Origin: an uncultured Winogradskyella sp.
GTDB taxonomy: Bacteria > Bacteroidota > Bacteroidia > Flavobacteriales > Flavobacteriaceae
Length of the DNA: 64,000 nt
Assembly (NCBI RefSeq): GCF_947496485.1
Contig: NZ_CANMCZ010000001.1
Span: forward strand, 1,111,596-1,175,595
Reading direction: 5' to 3'
A program made the translations under genes and the position numbers. This document shows positions 31,626 through 40,438 of this stretch, one piece after another. The notes below the pieces were generated by a model. That model worked only from the letters and a program-made list of their open reading frames with translations. It had not been told where the DNA came from and did not search any database. Position 1 is the first letter of the stretch; each line of letters opens with the position of its first letter.

Positions 31626-32111
31626 TTAATTCTTTTCAAATACTAAAGTATCGGTTCCACCATTTCCTCCGCTTACATCAATTAGGCTAAGAACAGTATC
31701 ACTATGAGAAACAATATCCCAATCGTCATTTAAATCTTCAAAAACATTACTTTCTGGAACAGGAAATGAAATATTAAAATCAATATCATCATTACTGTTG
31801 CTATCATCACTACTGCTACTATCATCAGTTACAGACCACGTCCCAGAGTAAGTGGTCGTTCCGTTAGTAGCAGTTAAAGTACCATTAGCTTCAAAAGTGA
31901 AGCTATAACCAGTAAAATCATTAGTTTCATTATCACCAGAGTCTATATAACTCGTAATTATCCAAGAACCTAATTCTACAGCATTTTCAATTTCAGCAAT
32001 TTCTTGAGAATTATCGTTAAAACTACCTCCATCGTCATCTGAGGAACACGTAGTTGACATTAATGAAAAGCTTAACATCATAATGAAACCATAAAAAAAT
32101 TCTTTTTTCAT
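31626..32111 (-). CDS. Lipocalin-like surface lipoprotein
   Basis: This 161-residue SPII lipoprotein (STTCSS, then DDDGG, a surface-export-type acidic tag) has the pattern GSWIITSYID..TNDFTGYSFTFEANGTL..YSGTWSV typical of small flavobacterial lipocalin-like proteins. An insert of repeated Ser/Asp/Asn lies in the middle. Function unknown. It is 22 bases downstream of the larger acidic lipoprotein and divergent from the ECF sigma gene. Confidence 0.7.
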   Translation of the reverse strand: MKKEFFYGFIMMLSFSLMSTTCSSDDDGGSFNDNSQEIAEIENAVELGSWIITSYIDSGDNETNDFTGYSFTFEANGTLTATNGTTTYSGTWSVTDDSSSSDDSNSNDDIDFNISFPVPESNVFEDLNDDWDIVSHSDTVLSLIDVSGGNGGTDTLVFEKN

Positions 32112-32133
32112 AATACAATATATAAATTAAACA

Positions 32134-33204
32134 TTAGTTACAATTATTTTCGTAGCGTAAGCGGTCATCATCGCCTACTCTCAAATCAATTTTTGTTTCG
32201 TCTGTACAATTTTCAATTTCATGGACTATCCAATTATTATTACATAAAGGTAGACTTGGGACATCAATTAAAACCTCTAAATTATTTCCAGAACCACTAG
32301 TGGTCCATGTACCATAAACAGTTGTGGAATTCCAATACACTGACATTGTACCATCAGTAAAGAAATTGAAATCATACCCATTATAAACATCATCGTAATC
32401 AGCACCATTTCGTTTTAGTTTATCAACTTCCCAATTATTACAGTTTGTGAGTATCTCTTCTACTTGTGTAGGTGTACAATTATCGCAATCGTCGTCATCA
32501 TAATCATAATCATCATCTTCATCACATGTGTTTTCTGCATTTTCTATTGTAGTTTCTAATTCATTGAGATTGTTAATGATAATTTCAGAATTGTCTGAAA
32601 GAATTACAGTAATAGGAAATTCAATAGTTATAATATCATTTTCATCTATATCTTCAACAAAGTCATAAAGTTGGTTATCGCTATTTATATTTATGGTGTC
32701 TAGTAACTCATTATTAGAATTAAAAATTGAGGCTTCTATGGGATATTGAAAGTCTACACATTCAATGTCCTCATCAAATACATTTTCACCATTACAATTA
32801 TTTGAATAACTATTAAATTCTGTGAGGTTGGTTACTATAACTTCAGAAAAGTCTGCTAATATTATAGTTACAGGAAATATAATTTCTAAAGAATCCGTGT
32901 CATCATCAGATTGGTCAAAAATACATTCTATAGTGGCTAAGTCTTCATAAGAATTGAGTGTTAGTTCTTGATTATTAGCATTAACCGTATACGGAAAAGT
33001 GATATCAAAACAGTTAGCTCTATCCACAATATTGTCATTAGAGCCATCATTAGATGCTGTTCGTTGTATTAGCAGTGCAATATTGGAATTAGCAACCAAA
33101 GTTTCATCTTCGGGAGCTTGAATAAATTCTGTTTCTTCCGTTCTACATGATGTAAAAATTAGACCTATTAAAAAAAGTATTATTATTGACGCTCTAAAAA
33201 CCAT
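32134..33204 (-). CDS. Repetitive acidic lipoprotein with lipocalin-like C-terminus
   Basis: This 356-residue SPII lipoprotein (IFTSCR) has three repeats of a pattern like IDITFPxTVxxxNxExxxxNxxEL (FPYTVNANNQELTLNSYEDL, FPVTIILADFSEVIVTNLTE, FPITVILSDNSEIIINNLNE), an extreme Asp-rich stretch (DEDDDYDYDDDDCD) and a C-terminal lipocalin-like segment like its neighbour. The repeats may bind metal or glycans; unknown. Divergent from the sigma/FecR/receptor operon and a plausible regulon member. Confidence 0.7.
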   Translation of the reverse strand: MVFRASIIILFLIGLIFTSCRTEETEFIQAPEDETLVANSNIALLIQRTASNDGSNDNIVDRANCFDITFPYTVNANNQELTLNSYEDLATIECIFDQSDDDTDSLEIIFPVTIILADFSEVIVTNLTEFNSYSNNCNGENVFDEDIECVDFQYPIEASIFNSNNELLDTININSDNQLYDFVEDIDENDIITIEFPITVILSDNSEIIINNLNELETTIENAENTCDEDDDYDYDDDDCDNCTPTQVEEILTNCNNWEVDKLKRNGADYDDVYNGYDFNFFTDGTMSVYWNSTTVYGTWTTSGSGNNLEVLIDVPSLPLCNNNWIVHEIENCTDETKIDLRVGDDDRLRYENNCN

Positions 33205-33311
33205 ATAAGCTATAATTTATTTATTGCCATTTAATATATAACAACTGAGTTTTAAAAACTACTGAAACATTGTAAAAATTATTTCAATATCTTTATCAAA
33301 AACATAAAATA

Positions 33312-33836
33312 TTGCCGAAGGACTTAAGTGAAAATATCTGCGAACCAACAACTTTTGAACGTATATATAACAAGTACATAGATGATGTACACGATTTTTT
33401 ATATTACAAATATGGGGCTCAATTTAACCCCAGAGATAAAGCACAAGATGCATTTATAAAATTATGGGATAATTGTAAAAAAGTAACATTTGCCAAAGCA
33501 AAATCTTTTCTGTTTACTGTTGCAAATAATATGACGCTCAATGAAATAAAACATCAAAAAGTTGTTTTAAATCATACAAAAACAAAACCCAAGCATTACA
33601 CCAATGAGACTCCAGAGTTTGTTTTAGAAGAACAAGAATATTTAAATGCATATAACAAGGCACTCTCTGGTTTAAAAGAAGAACAACGTGTCGCCTTTTT
33701 ATTGAACAAAGTTGAGGGGAAAAAGCACAGTGAAATCGCTGAATTTTTAGGAGTAACTCAAAAAGTAGTTGAGTATCGAATATACACTGCCTTTAATACC
33801 TTAAAAAAAGAACTTGAAGGCTTTAAAATAAAATAA
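33312..33836 (+). CDS. ECF RNA polymerase sigma factor
   Basis: This 174-residue sigma-70-family protein has region 2 (FERIYNKYIDDVHDFLYYKYG, AQDAFIKLWDN) and region 4 (LSGLKEEQRVAFLLNKVEGKKHSEIAEFLGVTQKVVEYRI). The ORF-track start is TTG; no upstream ATG is available. It is followed by a FecR-type anti-sigma and an STN-containing TonB receptor: a cell-surface signalling triad in which substrate import frees the sigma factor to transcribe its operon and perhaps the divergent lipoproteins. Confidence 0.9.
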   Translation: MPKDLSENICEPTTFERIYNKYIDDVHDFLYYKYGAQFNPRDKAQDAFIKLWDNCKKVTFAKAKSFLFTVANNMTLNEIKHQKVVLNHTKTKPKHYTNETPEFVLEEQEYLNAYNKALSGLKEEQRVAFLLNKVEGKKHSEIAEFLGVTQKVVEYRIYTAFNTLKKELEGFKIK

Positions 33837-33884
33837 TAAGGAGAAATTAAACTTAAGTTGTTATATAACTGGAGGATATAATTT

Positions 33885-34793
33885 ATGATTGAAGACGATT
33901 TATTAAAAAAATGGTTAAATGATGAGCTTACAGATACCGAAAAAGAGGTATTTAGTAAGCAACCTGACTATGCAATAAATCAAAATATTATAGACAAAGC
34001 TCAGCATTTTAAAGCTTCTGAGTTTTCTAAAGCTGTCGATTTTGAAACATTTAAAGCGACATACAATAATAAATCCTCAATGAATCAATTCACTTGGATA
34101 AAGCCTTTATTGGGGATAGCCGCAATATTGCTGGTATCTTTTGGTCTTTATTTTACAGTATTTAACAAAAATCTAGTAGAAGAGCGCGCTTTAGTAAGTG
34201 AAAAAACGACTTTTAGTTTACCTGATTTATCGCAAGTAACTTTAAATGCAGACTCTAAAATAAACTATGATTCTAATAATTGGAGCACTAAAAGACGTGT
34301 AAACTTAGATGGCGAAGCGTACTTCAAAGTAGCAAAAGGAAAAACATTTGATGTTGTCACAAAAAATGGAACAGTTACTGTGGTTGGTACAGAATTTAAT
34401 GTAAAAACACGTAACGATTATTTTGAAGTCACTTGTTTTGAAGGTATAGTAAAAGTAAGTTCAGATACGATTGTGAGGCAATTATTAGCTGGCGAAATTT
34501 ATCGTATCTTGAACAAAAAGTTTATTCAATATAAAACGGTTGAATTAGAGCCACAATGGACTAACAACAAAAGCAGTTTTAAGTCCATTCCACTAAAAGA
34601 TGTTTTCGAAGAACTGCAGCGTCAATATAATATTGAAATTGCATTTCAAAACGCTGATACATCTCGACTATTTTCAGGTGTATTTGTAAATGATAATATT
34701 GAAAATGCCTTAACATCTATAACAAAACCAATGAATTTAACTTTTGAAATTAGTTCACCCAACCAAGTACTAATTCATGGCCAAACAGATTAA
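33885..34793 (+). CDS. FecR-family anti-sigma/signal transducer
   Basis: This 302-residue protein has a cytoplasmic N-terminal sigma-binding part, one TM helix (PLLGIAAILLVSFGLYFTVF, about 70-90), a FecR domain (LPDLSQVTLNADSKINYD, FDVVTKNGTVTVVGTEFNVK) and a C-terminal DUF4974/secretin-like segment (LKDVFEELQRQYNIEIAF). It receives the signal from the receptor's periplasmic STN domain. It overlaps the receptor gene by 17 bases. Confidence 0.92.
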   Translation: MIEDDLLKKWLNDELTDTEKEVFSKQPDYAINQNIIDKAQHFKASEFSKAVDFETFKATYNNKSSMNQFTWIKPLLGIAAILLVSFGLYFTVFNKNLVEERALVSEKTTFSLPDLSQVTLNADSKINYDSNNWSTKRRVNLDGEAYFKVAKGKTFDVVTKNGTVTVVGTEFNVKTRNDYFEVTCFEGIVKVSSDTIVRQLLAGEIYRILNKKFIQYKTVELEPQWTNNKSSFKSIPLKDVFEELQRQYNIEIAFQNADTSRLFSGVFVNDNIENALTSITKPMNLTFEISSPNQVLIHGQTD

Positions 34794-37059
34794 GCGGTAC
34801 ATTTTTATACTACTTTTAAGCTTTATGTTTTCTCTTGAATCTTCCGGACAAGAGATTCAAAAAAAAATACCTCTCTCTGAAATTTTAAGTGCATTAGAAA
34901 CACAATTTAGTATCAGGTTTAATTATGCTGAAGATGCCATTTCTGAAACAGAAATTATACCTCCTTCTAAGGATTTTTCTTTAGAAAACACATTAACATA
35001 TCTAGAAAGTCAAACAGATTTTGAATTTATCTTAGCCAATGATAATGTGGTTTTAATAGTTTCTAAAGCCACTAATTTAAAACTTCAAAAACTATCTGAG
35101 GTTTTGGTTTCTGGATACATCGTAAAAGGAATTAATAAATTGAGCAATGGTTCTTTTGAGATAGATATTTCAGATTTCGATATATTACCAGGATTAATTG
35201 ATACAGATGTTTTACAAGCCGTTCAAGCATTTCCTGGTATTCAAAGTATTGACGAAACAGTTTCTAATATTAATATAAGAGGTGGGTCTCACGACCAAAA
35301 CCTCATCCTGTGGGATAATATCAAAATGTATCAATCTGGTCATTTTTTTGGTCTTATTTCTATGTTCAATCCTCAGATTACTCAACGCGTTGCTTTAACA
35401 AAAAATGGCTCTAGCACAGAATTTACAGACGGAGTTTCTGGCACTATTTCAATGGAAACTGAGAAAGAGATTAATGATGAATTTAAAGGTAGTTTAGGCA
35501 TAAATTTTATTGATGCAAACGGTTTTGTAGATGTACCGTTGAGCGACAAATCATCGTTACAAGTAGCTGCCCGAAAGTCTATTAGTGATTTTACTGAGAC
35601 ACCAACTTACAATAATTATTTTGAGCGTATCTCACAAGACTCAGAAGTTGAAAACAATACAATGAATATTGCCAATTCAGATAAGAAATTCGATTTTTAT
35701 GATGCGTCCTTACGTTGGATTTATAAAATTAATGATAAGGAAGAATTAAGGATTAATTTTATAAACACTGCAAACGAATTGGTCTTTACAGAAAACACTG
35801 TTGAGGAATCTAGAAAGAGTAGTTTACAACAAAATAGTATAGCAGGTGCAATTTATTATTCTAAAATTTGGAATGGTAAATGGCAAACCATTTTTGAAGG
35901 TTATGAAACCGATTATAAATTAAGATCTAATAATGCCAATATTTTAGATGCCCAACGTTTTCTCCAAGAGAATAAAGTCTCTGAAACCAGTTTAAAACTA
36001 AAAGCCAAGCTTAATATTAATGATAAAATACAACTACTGAGCGGCTATCATTTTGTAGAAACGAAAGTTTCAAATTTAGACGATGTAGATAATCCACTTT
36101 TTAGGTTATTAGTATCTGAAGTGGTTAGAACTCACGGTGTATTTTCTCAAGTTAATTTTAAATCTAAGGATAGAAATACAAATCTTAGTTCTGGCTTAAG
36201 ATACAATTATATAGGAAAGTTTGAGAAACACATTCTGGAACCAAGATTAAGTCTTACTCATAAATTCCTACAGCATTTTTCTGTTGAATTATTAGGCGAG
36301 TTTAAACATCAAAATACGTCTCAGGTTATAAATTTTCAAAATGATTTTTTAGGTATAGAAAAACGAAGATGGCAATTGTCTAATGATGGTGACATTCCTG
36401 TAATACTAAGTCGTCAAGGTTCCCTTGGTTTATCTTTTAACAAAAGTGGGTGGCTTCTAAGTGCAGAGGGCTATTATAAAAAAATTAAAGGCATTACAAC
36501 TCAAAGTCAAGGATTTCAAAACCAATACGAGTTTATTAAAACTGATGGAGCCTATGAAATTAAAGGTATTGACTTTATCGTTAGAAAGCAGTTAAGGAAT
36601 TTTAATACATGGTTAAGCTATTCTTATATGAGTAATAATTATAGTTTTGAATCATTACCAGAACAGATCTTTCCGAGTAATTTTGATATAACGCATGCTT
36701 TAACTTTTGGAACAAATTACACTTCAGAACATTTAAAACTTTCTCTTGGGCTTAATTGGAATTCTGGCAGACCTCAAACCAGTCCGCAATCTGGCAATGA
36801 AATTATTAATGGTAACATTAATTATAACGCTACCAATGCTGAGCAACTACAAGATTATTTTAGAGTTGATGTGTCTGCCTTATATGACTTTAAATTAAGT
36901 AAAACAACTAAGGCTAATTTTGGTGTATCAGTTTGGAATCTTTTAGATAAAGAAAATATTATTAATAATTTCTATAGATTAAGTGACAACTCTGTTAACG
37001 AAATTAATCAGAGATCTTTACGTATAACACCCAATGTAATATTTAGGGTGAATTTTTAA
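34777..37059 (+). CDS. TonB-dependent receptor with N-terminal STN signalling domain
   Basis: This 760-residue outer membrane receptor has a signal peptide (LESSGQ), an STN/secretin-like domain (about 25-95, IPLSEILSALETQFSIRFNY), a short linker instead of the carboxypeptidase-like domain, a plug (LQAVQAFPGIQSIDETVSNI, INIRGGSHDQNLILWDN) and a 22-strand barrel. No SusD partner is adjacent, so it belongs to the non-Sus type and imports perhaps an iron complex or peptide. Its STN domain talks to the FecR protein encoded upstream. Confidence 0.92.
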   Translation: MAKQIKRYIFILLLSFMFSLESSGQEIQKKIPLSEILSALETQFSIRFNYAEDAISETEIIPPSKDFSLENTLTYLESQTDFEFILANDNVVLIVSKATNLKLQKLSEVLVSGYIVKGINKLSNGSFEIDISDFDILPGLIDTDVLQAVQAFPGIQSIDETVSNINIRGGSHDQNLILWDNIKMYQSGHFFGLISMFNPQITQRVALTKNGSSTEFTDGVSGTISMETEKEINDEFKGSLGINFIDANGFVDVPLSDKSSLQVAARKSISDFTETPTYNNYFERISQDSEVENNTMNIANSDKKFDFYDASLRWIYKINDKEELRINFINTANELVFTENTVEESRKSSLQQNSIAGAIYYSKIWNGKWQTIFEGYETDYKLRSNNANILDAQRFLQENKVSETSLKLKAKLNINDKIQLLSGYHFVETKVSNLDDVDNPLFRLLVSEVVRTHGVFSQVNFKSKDRNTNLSSGLRYNYIGKFEKHILEPRLSLTHKFLQHFSVELLGEFKHQNTSQVINFQNDFLGIEKRRWQLSNDGDIPVILSRQGSLGLSFNKSGWLLSAEGYYKKIKGITTQSQGFQNQYEFIKTDGAYEIKGIDFIVRKQLRNFNTWLSYSYMSNNYSFESLPEQIFPSNFDITHALTFGTNYTSEHLKLSLGLNWNSGRPQTSPQSGNEIINGNINYNATNAEQLQDYFRVDVSALYDFKLSKTTKANFGVSVWNLLDKENIINNFYRLSDNSVNEINQRSLRITPNVIFRVNF

Positions 37060-37061
37060 AA

Positions 37062-37964
37062 TTAAAAGAAAATTTCTTGTGCTAATCTAAAGGTATTAGC
37101 GTGCGCGTCTACGATGGTTTTTATATCTGGCGAATAACCTCCACCCATACTGCACATTACAGGGATTTTGTACTTTTTGCATTGCTCTAACACAAAACGG
37201 TCTCTAGCTTTACAACCCTCAACTGTCATGCCTAGTTTACCTAATTTGTCCGAGGCAATAACATCTACTCCACTTAGATAATAGATAAAATCTGGTTGTT
37301 CAGTTTTAATAAGCTTAGGTAAGTTATTATAAAGTAGATTTAAATAAGTTGCATCATCCGCATCATTTTCTAAGGCGATATCTAAATCACTCTTTTCTTT
37401 TTTAAATGGGTAGTTGCTTTTTCCGTGCATAGAAAAAGTAAATACTGAATGGTCATTTTGAAAAATCTCTGCAGTGCCATTACCTTGATGTACATCTAAG
37501 TCTACAATCAAAACTTTTTTAATCAAACCTTTGTTCTGAAGATATCGAGCACCTATAGCTTGATCATTTAGCAAGCAAAAAGCCTCTCCTCGATTGGTAT
37601 AAGCATGGTGAGTACCACCAGCAATATTCATAGCAACACCATATTTTAGTGCAAATTCACTAGCTCTTATGGTGCCATTAGCTATAATGACTTCACGCTG
37701 AACCAAAACTTCACTGAGCGGAAAACCAATTTTACGAGCTGCTCTTTGATCTAAAGTAATATTTACTAAGTCATAATAATAATTAGGCTCATGAACTGCT
37801 AATATATACTTGTCGTTTGGCTTAGTGGGTTCAAAAAAACTACTATCTGTACATGTGCCTTCATAGAGCAATTGCTGAGGCAACAAATCGTATTTTTCCA
37901 TTGGAAAACGATGTCCCTCAGGAAGTGGGTGTTTGTAAATAGGGTGAAATGCTATTTTTAGCAT
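37062..37964 (-). CDS. Histone deacetylase (AcuC/HDAC) family protein
   Basis: This 300-residue protein has the arginase/deacetylase fold motifs GGTHHA near 118, DLDVHQGNGT near 155 (zinc ligands Asp and His) and SGVDVIASDKLG near 229 (third ligand Asp), plus MGGGYSPD. It removes acyl groups from lysine, polyamine or small amide substrates; the bacterial substrate is unknown. Cytoplasmic. It converges with the receptor gene with 2 bases between stops. Confidence 0.92.
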   Translation of the reverse strand: MLKIAFHPIYKHPLPEGHRFPMEKYDLLPQQLLYEGTCTDSSFFEPTKPNDKYILAVHEPNYYYDLVNITLDQRAARKIGFPLSEVLVQREVIIANGTIRASEFALKYGVAMNIAGGTHHAYTNRGEAFCLLNDQAIGARYLQNKGLIKKVLIVDLDVHQGNGTAEIFQNDHSVFTFSMHGKSNYPFKKEKSDLDIALENDADDATYLNLLYNNLPKLIKTEQPDFIYYLSGVDVIASDKLGKLGMTVEGCKARDRFVLEQCKKYKIPVMCSMGGGYSPDIKTIVDAHANTFRLAQEIFF

Positions 37965-37988
37965 AAATAATTATAGGCTCTTAAACCT

Positions 37989-40388
37989 CTAATTTAGTGA
38001 TATCGTTTTCTCTTCAAAAATAAACGAGCCATCATTTGCTACACCTTCAATGAATAAAGTTATTGGTACTTGCGGTTTTAAAATTTTAAAAGTTACATTG
38101 CCCTGACTATCAACGGCTAATTCTGGCTTCCAATCTATGGTGCCATAACCTTTAAAGAAATCATCGTTATAATATTGATATTTTGGTGCATAAAACCTTT
38201 TATTCTTACTAAAGGTTAAAGGTATCTTATAACTTTGAGCCGTAGCCTTGTTAACTGAGCTAAACATACTCTTTGTTGTAGAATATATCCTCAATATGCC
38301 ATTTGCGCCTCTAGCTCCTCCTCCAAAACCAACTCTATCAATTTCAACATAATCTATATTTGCTAAAGGAAATTTATCAAGAAAGCTCGTACCAGCAAGA
38401 AGTGCCCCATCAAAATAGACTAACATTGGCCCTCCACCAAGAACACTACCGCCAGGGCCACGACCATTTGAGAAAATAACATCTCCAGACTCGGAATCTA
38501 AAGCTACACCTATTCTATTGGCCCTTAAGTAATCTTCTAAATACAAAAAAGTTAACTTATCGTTTTCAGAAGGTACCTTCATAGTACTAGATGTATGATT
38601 ACTTAATTTTCTAGCTCTCACCATTTCTTTATCTACACTAGATTCTACAACAACTTCATCTAAAGCTTGTACTTTATTTATTGCAAAATTGGAAGGTTGG
38701 CTTACACGAAGGTTTTCACTAATGTTATATTCAGGTTTAGGAAGCAATGGATTATTTTTAGTTTCTAGTCTAGGAATTGTGTTAGGGAAGGTGCGCAAAT
38801 ACAGTTGTGCAGGTTTTAGATTATCATCAGCATTTATTCTAGAGATGTAGATTTCAGTGTTATCAACCGGAAATGTACTATCAAAAATTATGCTTTTATT
38901 ACCGTCTGAAGTCTGTTTATATTGTGGTGGGTTACTACCAGAATGATGCAGTAAATAAATGTCATTTAAATATTTTTGATTATTCACATTAGCTTTTAAT
39001 TCAATGCCTTGTTCAAACGAATAAGGAAATTCATCTGGGAGAAACATATTGTTCCAGTCGTAACTACTCCAACCTTGAGTTACGAGTAAATTATCTAAAT
39101 CAAAACGTTTTTTGTCATCAATATTATCAAAATAATAGCTTCCATTTTCAATCCTACCTTTAATATAAGGTTGTAGCATTGTTTGAGATAATAGATTGTG
39201 ATGTCTATTATATGATACTGTTTCCTGTGGTAAAACAGAAATACTAATATTGTTGAAAGCCTCAGGGTTTATTGCTTTAAAACGTAACTTAACCCTTAGC
39301 GAGTCCACATAATCAGAAGCTGAAACTCCGTTAGTCTTAATGATATCAATGCCTTCATAATTAAAGAATAGACGTTCAGCAACTGGTATTTCATTCTCAT
39401 TGAATAAGGTTAAAATATTAATACCACTAGGTATACTATTATCTTCAATTACTTTGGTAACAACTGTATTATCGGTAAAATAAATATCTAATACATCATA
39501 ATTACTACCATTGTGTATCATTAATGTGTAACGTTTATTTTTTATAACATCTAAGGTTTCAGGATTAGTAGTAACTGAGGCAAATAGTTTTGTCTTAAGT
39601 CGTTTTACAGAGAGGATAACACCATTTTTTTTGATATTGTGACCAATTGAAAAATTAAAATCTTCGTTAGCATGATTTATTTTAACCTTATAATTATCAC
39701 TTACATCAGCCATTAAAGAAAATGAACCAATACCTAATTCATTGGTTATAAATGTGGTTAATATGTCGTTGTCTTTACCTATAACTTCTCCTTTGGTGTT
39801 TGGTAGACCAAAACCTTGGCTATCTTTTATTACTACACCAACTTTATTTAAAACACCATGAAGTAGATGACCACTCTCTGGAAGAAATTGAGCGTCAATG
39901 GTGTTATCTACTATAGGTTTTTCTATATACTTTTCAGCCTCAGGATCAATGACGCGTATAGATTCAGAATAATAATTGTGCTCATCAAAATTTCGCATCC
40001 AATTGGTGAAGGCTTTGATATTGTAAAAACCTGAATTAAAGAGAGAATCAACTGTAAATATATTTGAAGCTACTCCGTTAATAACACGGATCAGTTTTTT
40101 CTTAATAATATTTTTATTTTCATCTTCAATACTAACGTAAAGATTAGTCGTTAGTAAGGATAGTCTTTTATCTTTTTTATCCAAGACATAAGCTGTGAAA
40201 CCAATAGATTCACCTTTAATATAGGTAGATTTATTGAGGTGTAAATAGACCGTTTCTCTCGGCGAAGTGGTATAATCTTCATACTTATCAATGACATCTA
40301 TGGATTCCTCTTGTGCTCCAAGAAAACCAAAGCACATAAACAATAACAGATACCGATAACGCATGGATATTTTGTAGGGTAGTTTCAT
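37989..40388 (-). CDS. MG2-like/TonB-plug surface protein, paralogue 1
   Basis: This 799-residue protein has a signal peptide (MRYRYLLLFMCFGFLGAQ; this Met at 40364 is a better start than the ORF-track one), an MG2/macroglobulin-like region (RETVYLHLNKSTYIKGESIG, DKKDKRLSLLTTNLYVSIED), several beta-sandwich domains and a C-terminal plug-like segment (VQALDEVVVESSVDKE, ANIDYVEIDRVGFGGGARGA), ending FIEGVANDGSFIFEEKTISL. There is no barrel. Such proteins occur in Bacteroidetes outer membranes with unknown function. It follows its paralogue by about 50 bases. Confidence 0.75.
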   Translation of the reverse strand: MKLPYKISMRYRYLLLFMCFGFLGAQEESIDVIDKYEDYTTSPRETVYLHLNKSTYIKGESIGFTAYVLDKKDKRLSLLTTNLYVSIEDENKNIIKKKLIRVINGVASNIFTVDSLFNSGFYNIKAFTNWMRNFDEHNYYSESIRVIDPEAEKYIEKPIVDNTIDAQFLPESGHLLHGVLNKVGVVIKDSQGFGLPNTKGEVIGKDNDILTTFITNELGIGSFSLMADVSDNYKVKINHANEDFNFSIGHNIKKNGVILSVKRLKTKLFASVTTNPETLDVIKNKRYTLMIHNGSNYDVLDIYFTDNTVVTKVIEDNSIPSGINILTLFNENEIPVAERLFFNYEGIDIIKTNGVSASDYVDSLRVKLRFKAINPEAFNNISISVLPQETVSYNRHHNLLSQTMLQPYIKGRIENGSYYFDNIDDKKRFDLDNLLVTQGWSSYDWNNMFLPDEFPYSFEQGIELKANVNNQKYLNDIYLLHHSGSNPPQYKQTSDGNKSIIFDSTFPVDNTEIYISRINADDNLKPAQLYLRTFPNTIPRLETKNNPLLPKPEYNISENLRVSQPSNFAINKVQALDEVVVESSVDKEMVRARKLSNHTSSTMKVPSENDKLTFLYLEDYLRANRIGVALDSESGDVIFSNGRGPGGSVLGGGPMLVYFDGALLAGTSFLDKFPLANIDYVEIDRVGFGGGARGANGILRIYSTTKSMFSSVNKATAQSYKIPLTFSKNKRFYAPKYQYYNDDFFKGYGTIDWKPELAVDSQGNVTFKILKPQVPITLFIEGVANDGSFIFEEKTISLN

Positions 40389-40438
40389 AAATTTTTTTTG
40401 TTTAAGATACCAAAAATTAAGATAATTAGTCTAAAATA

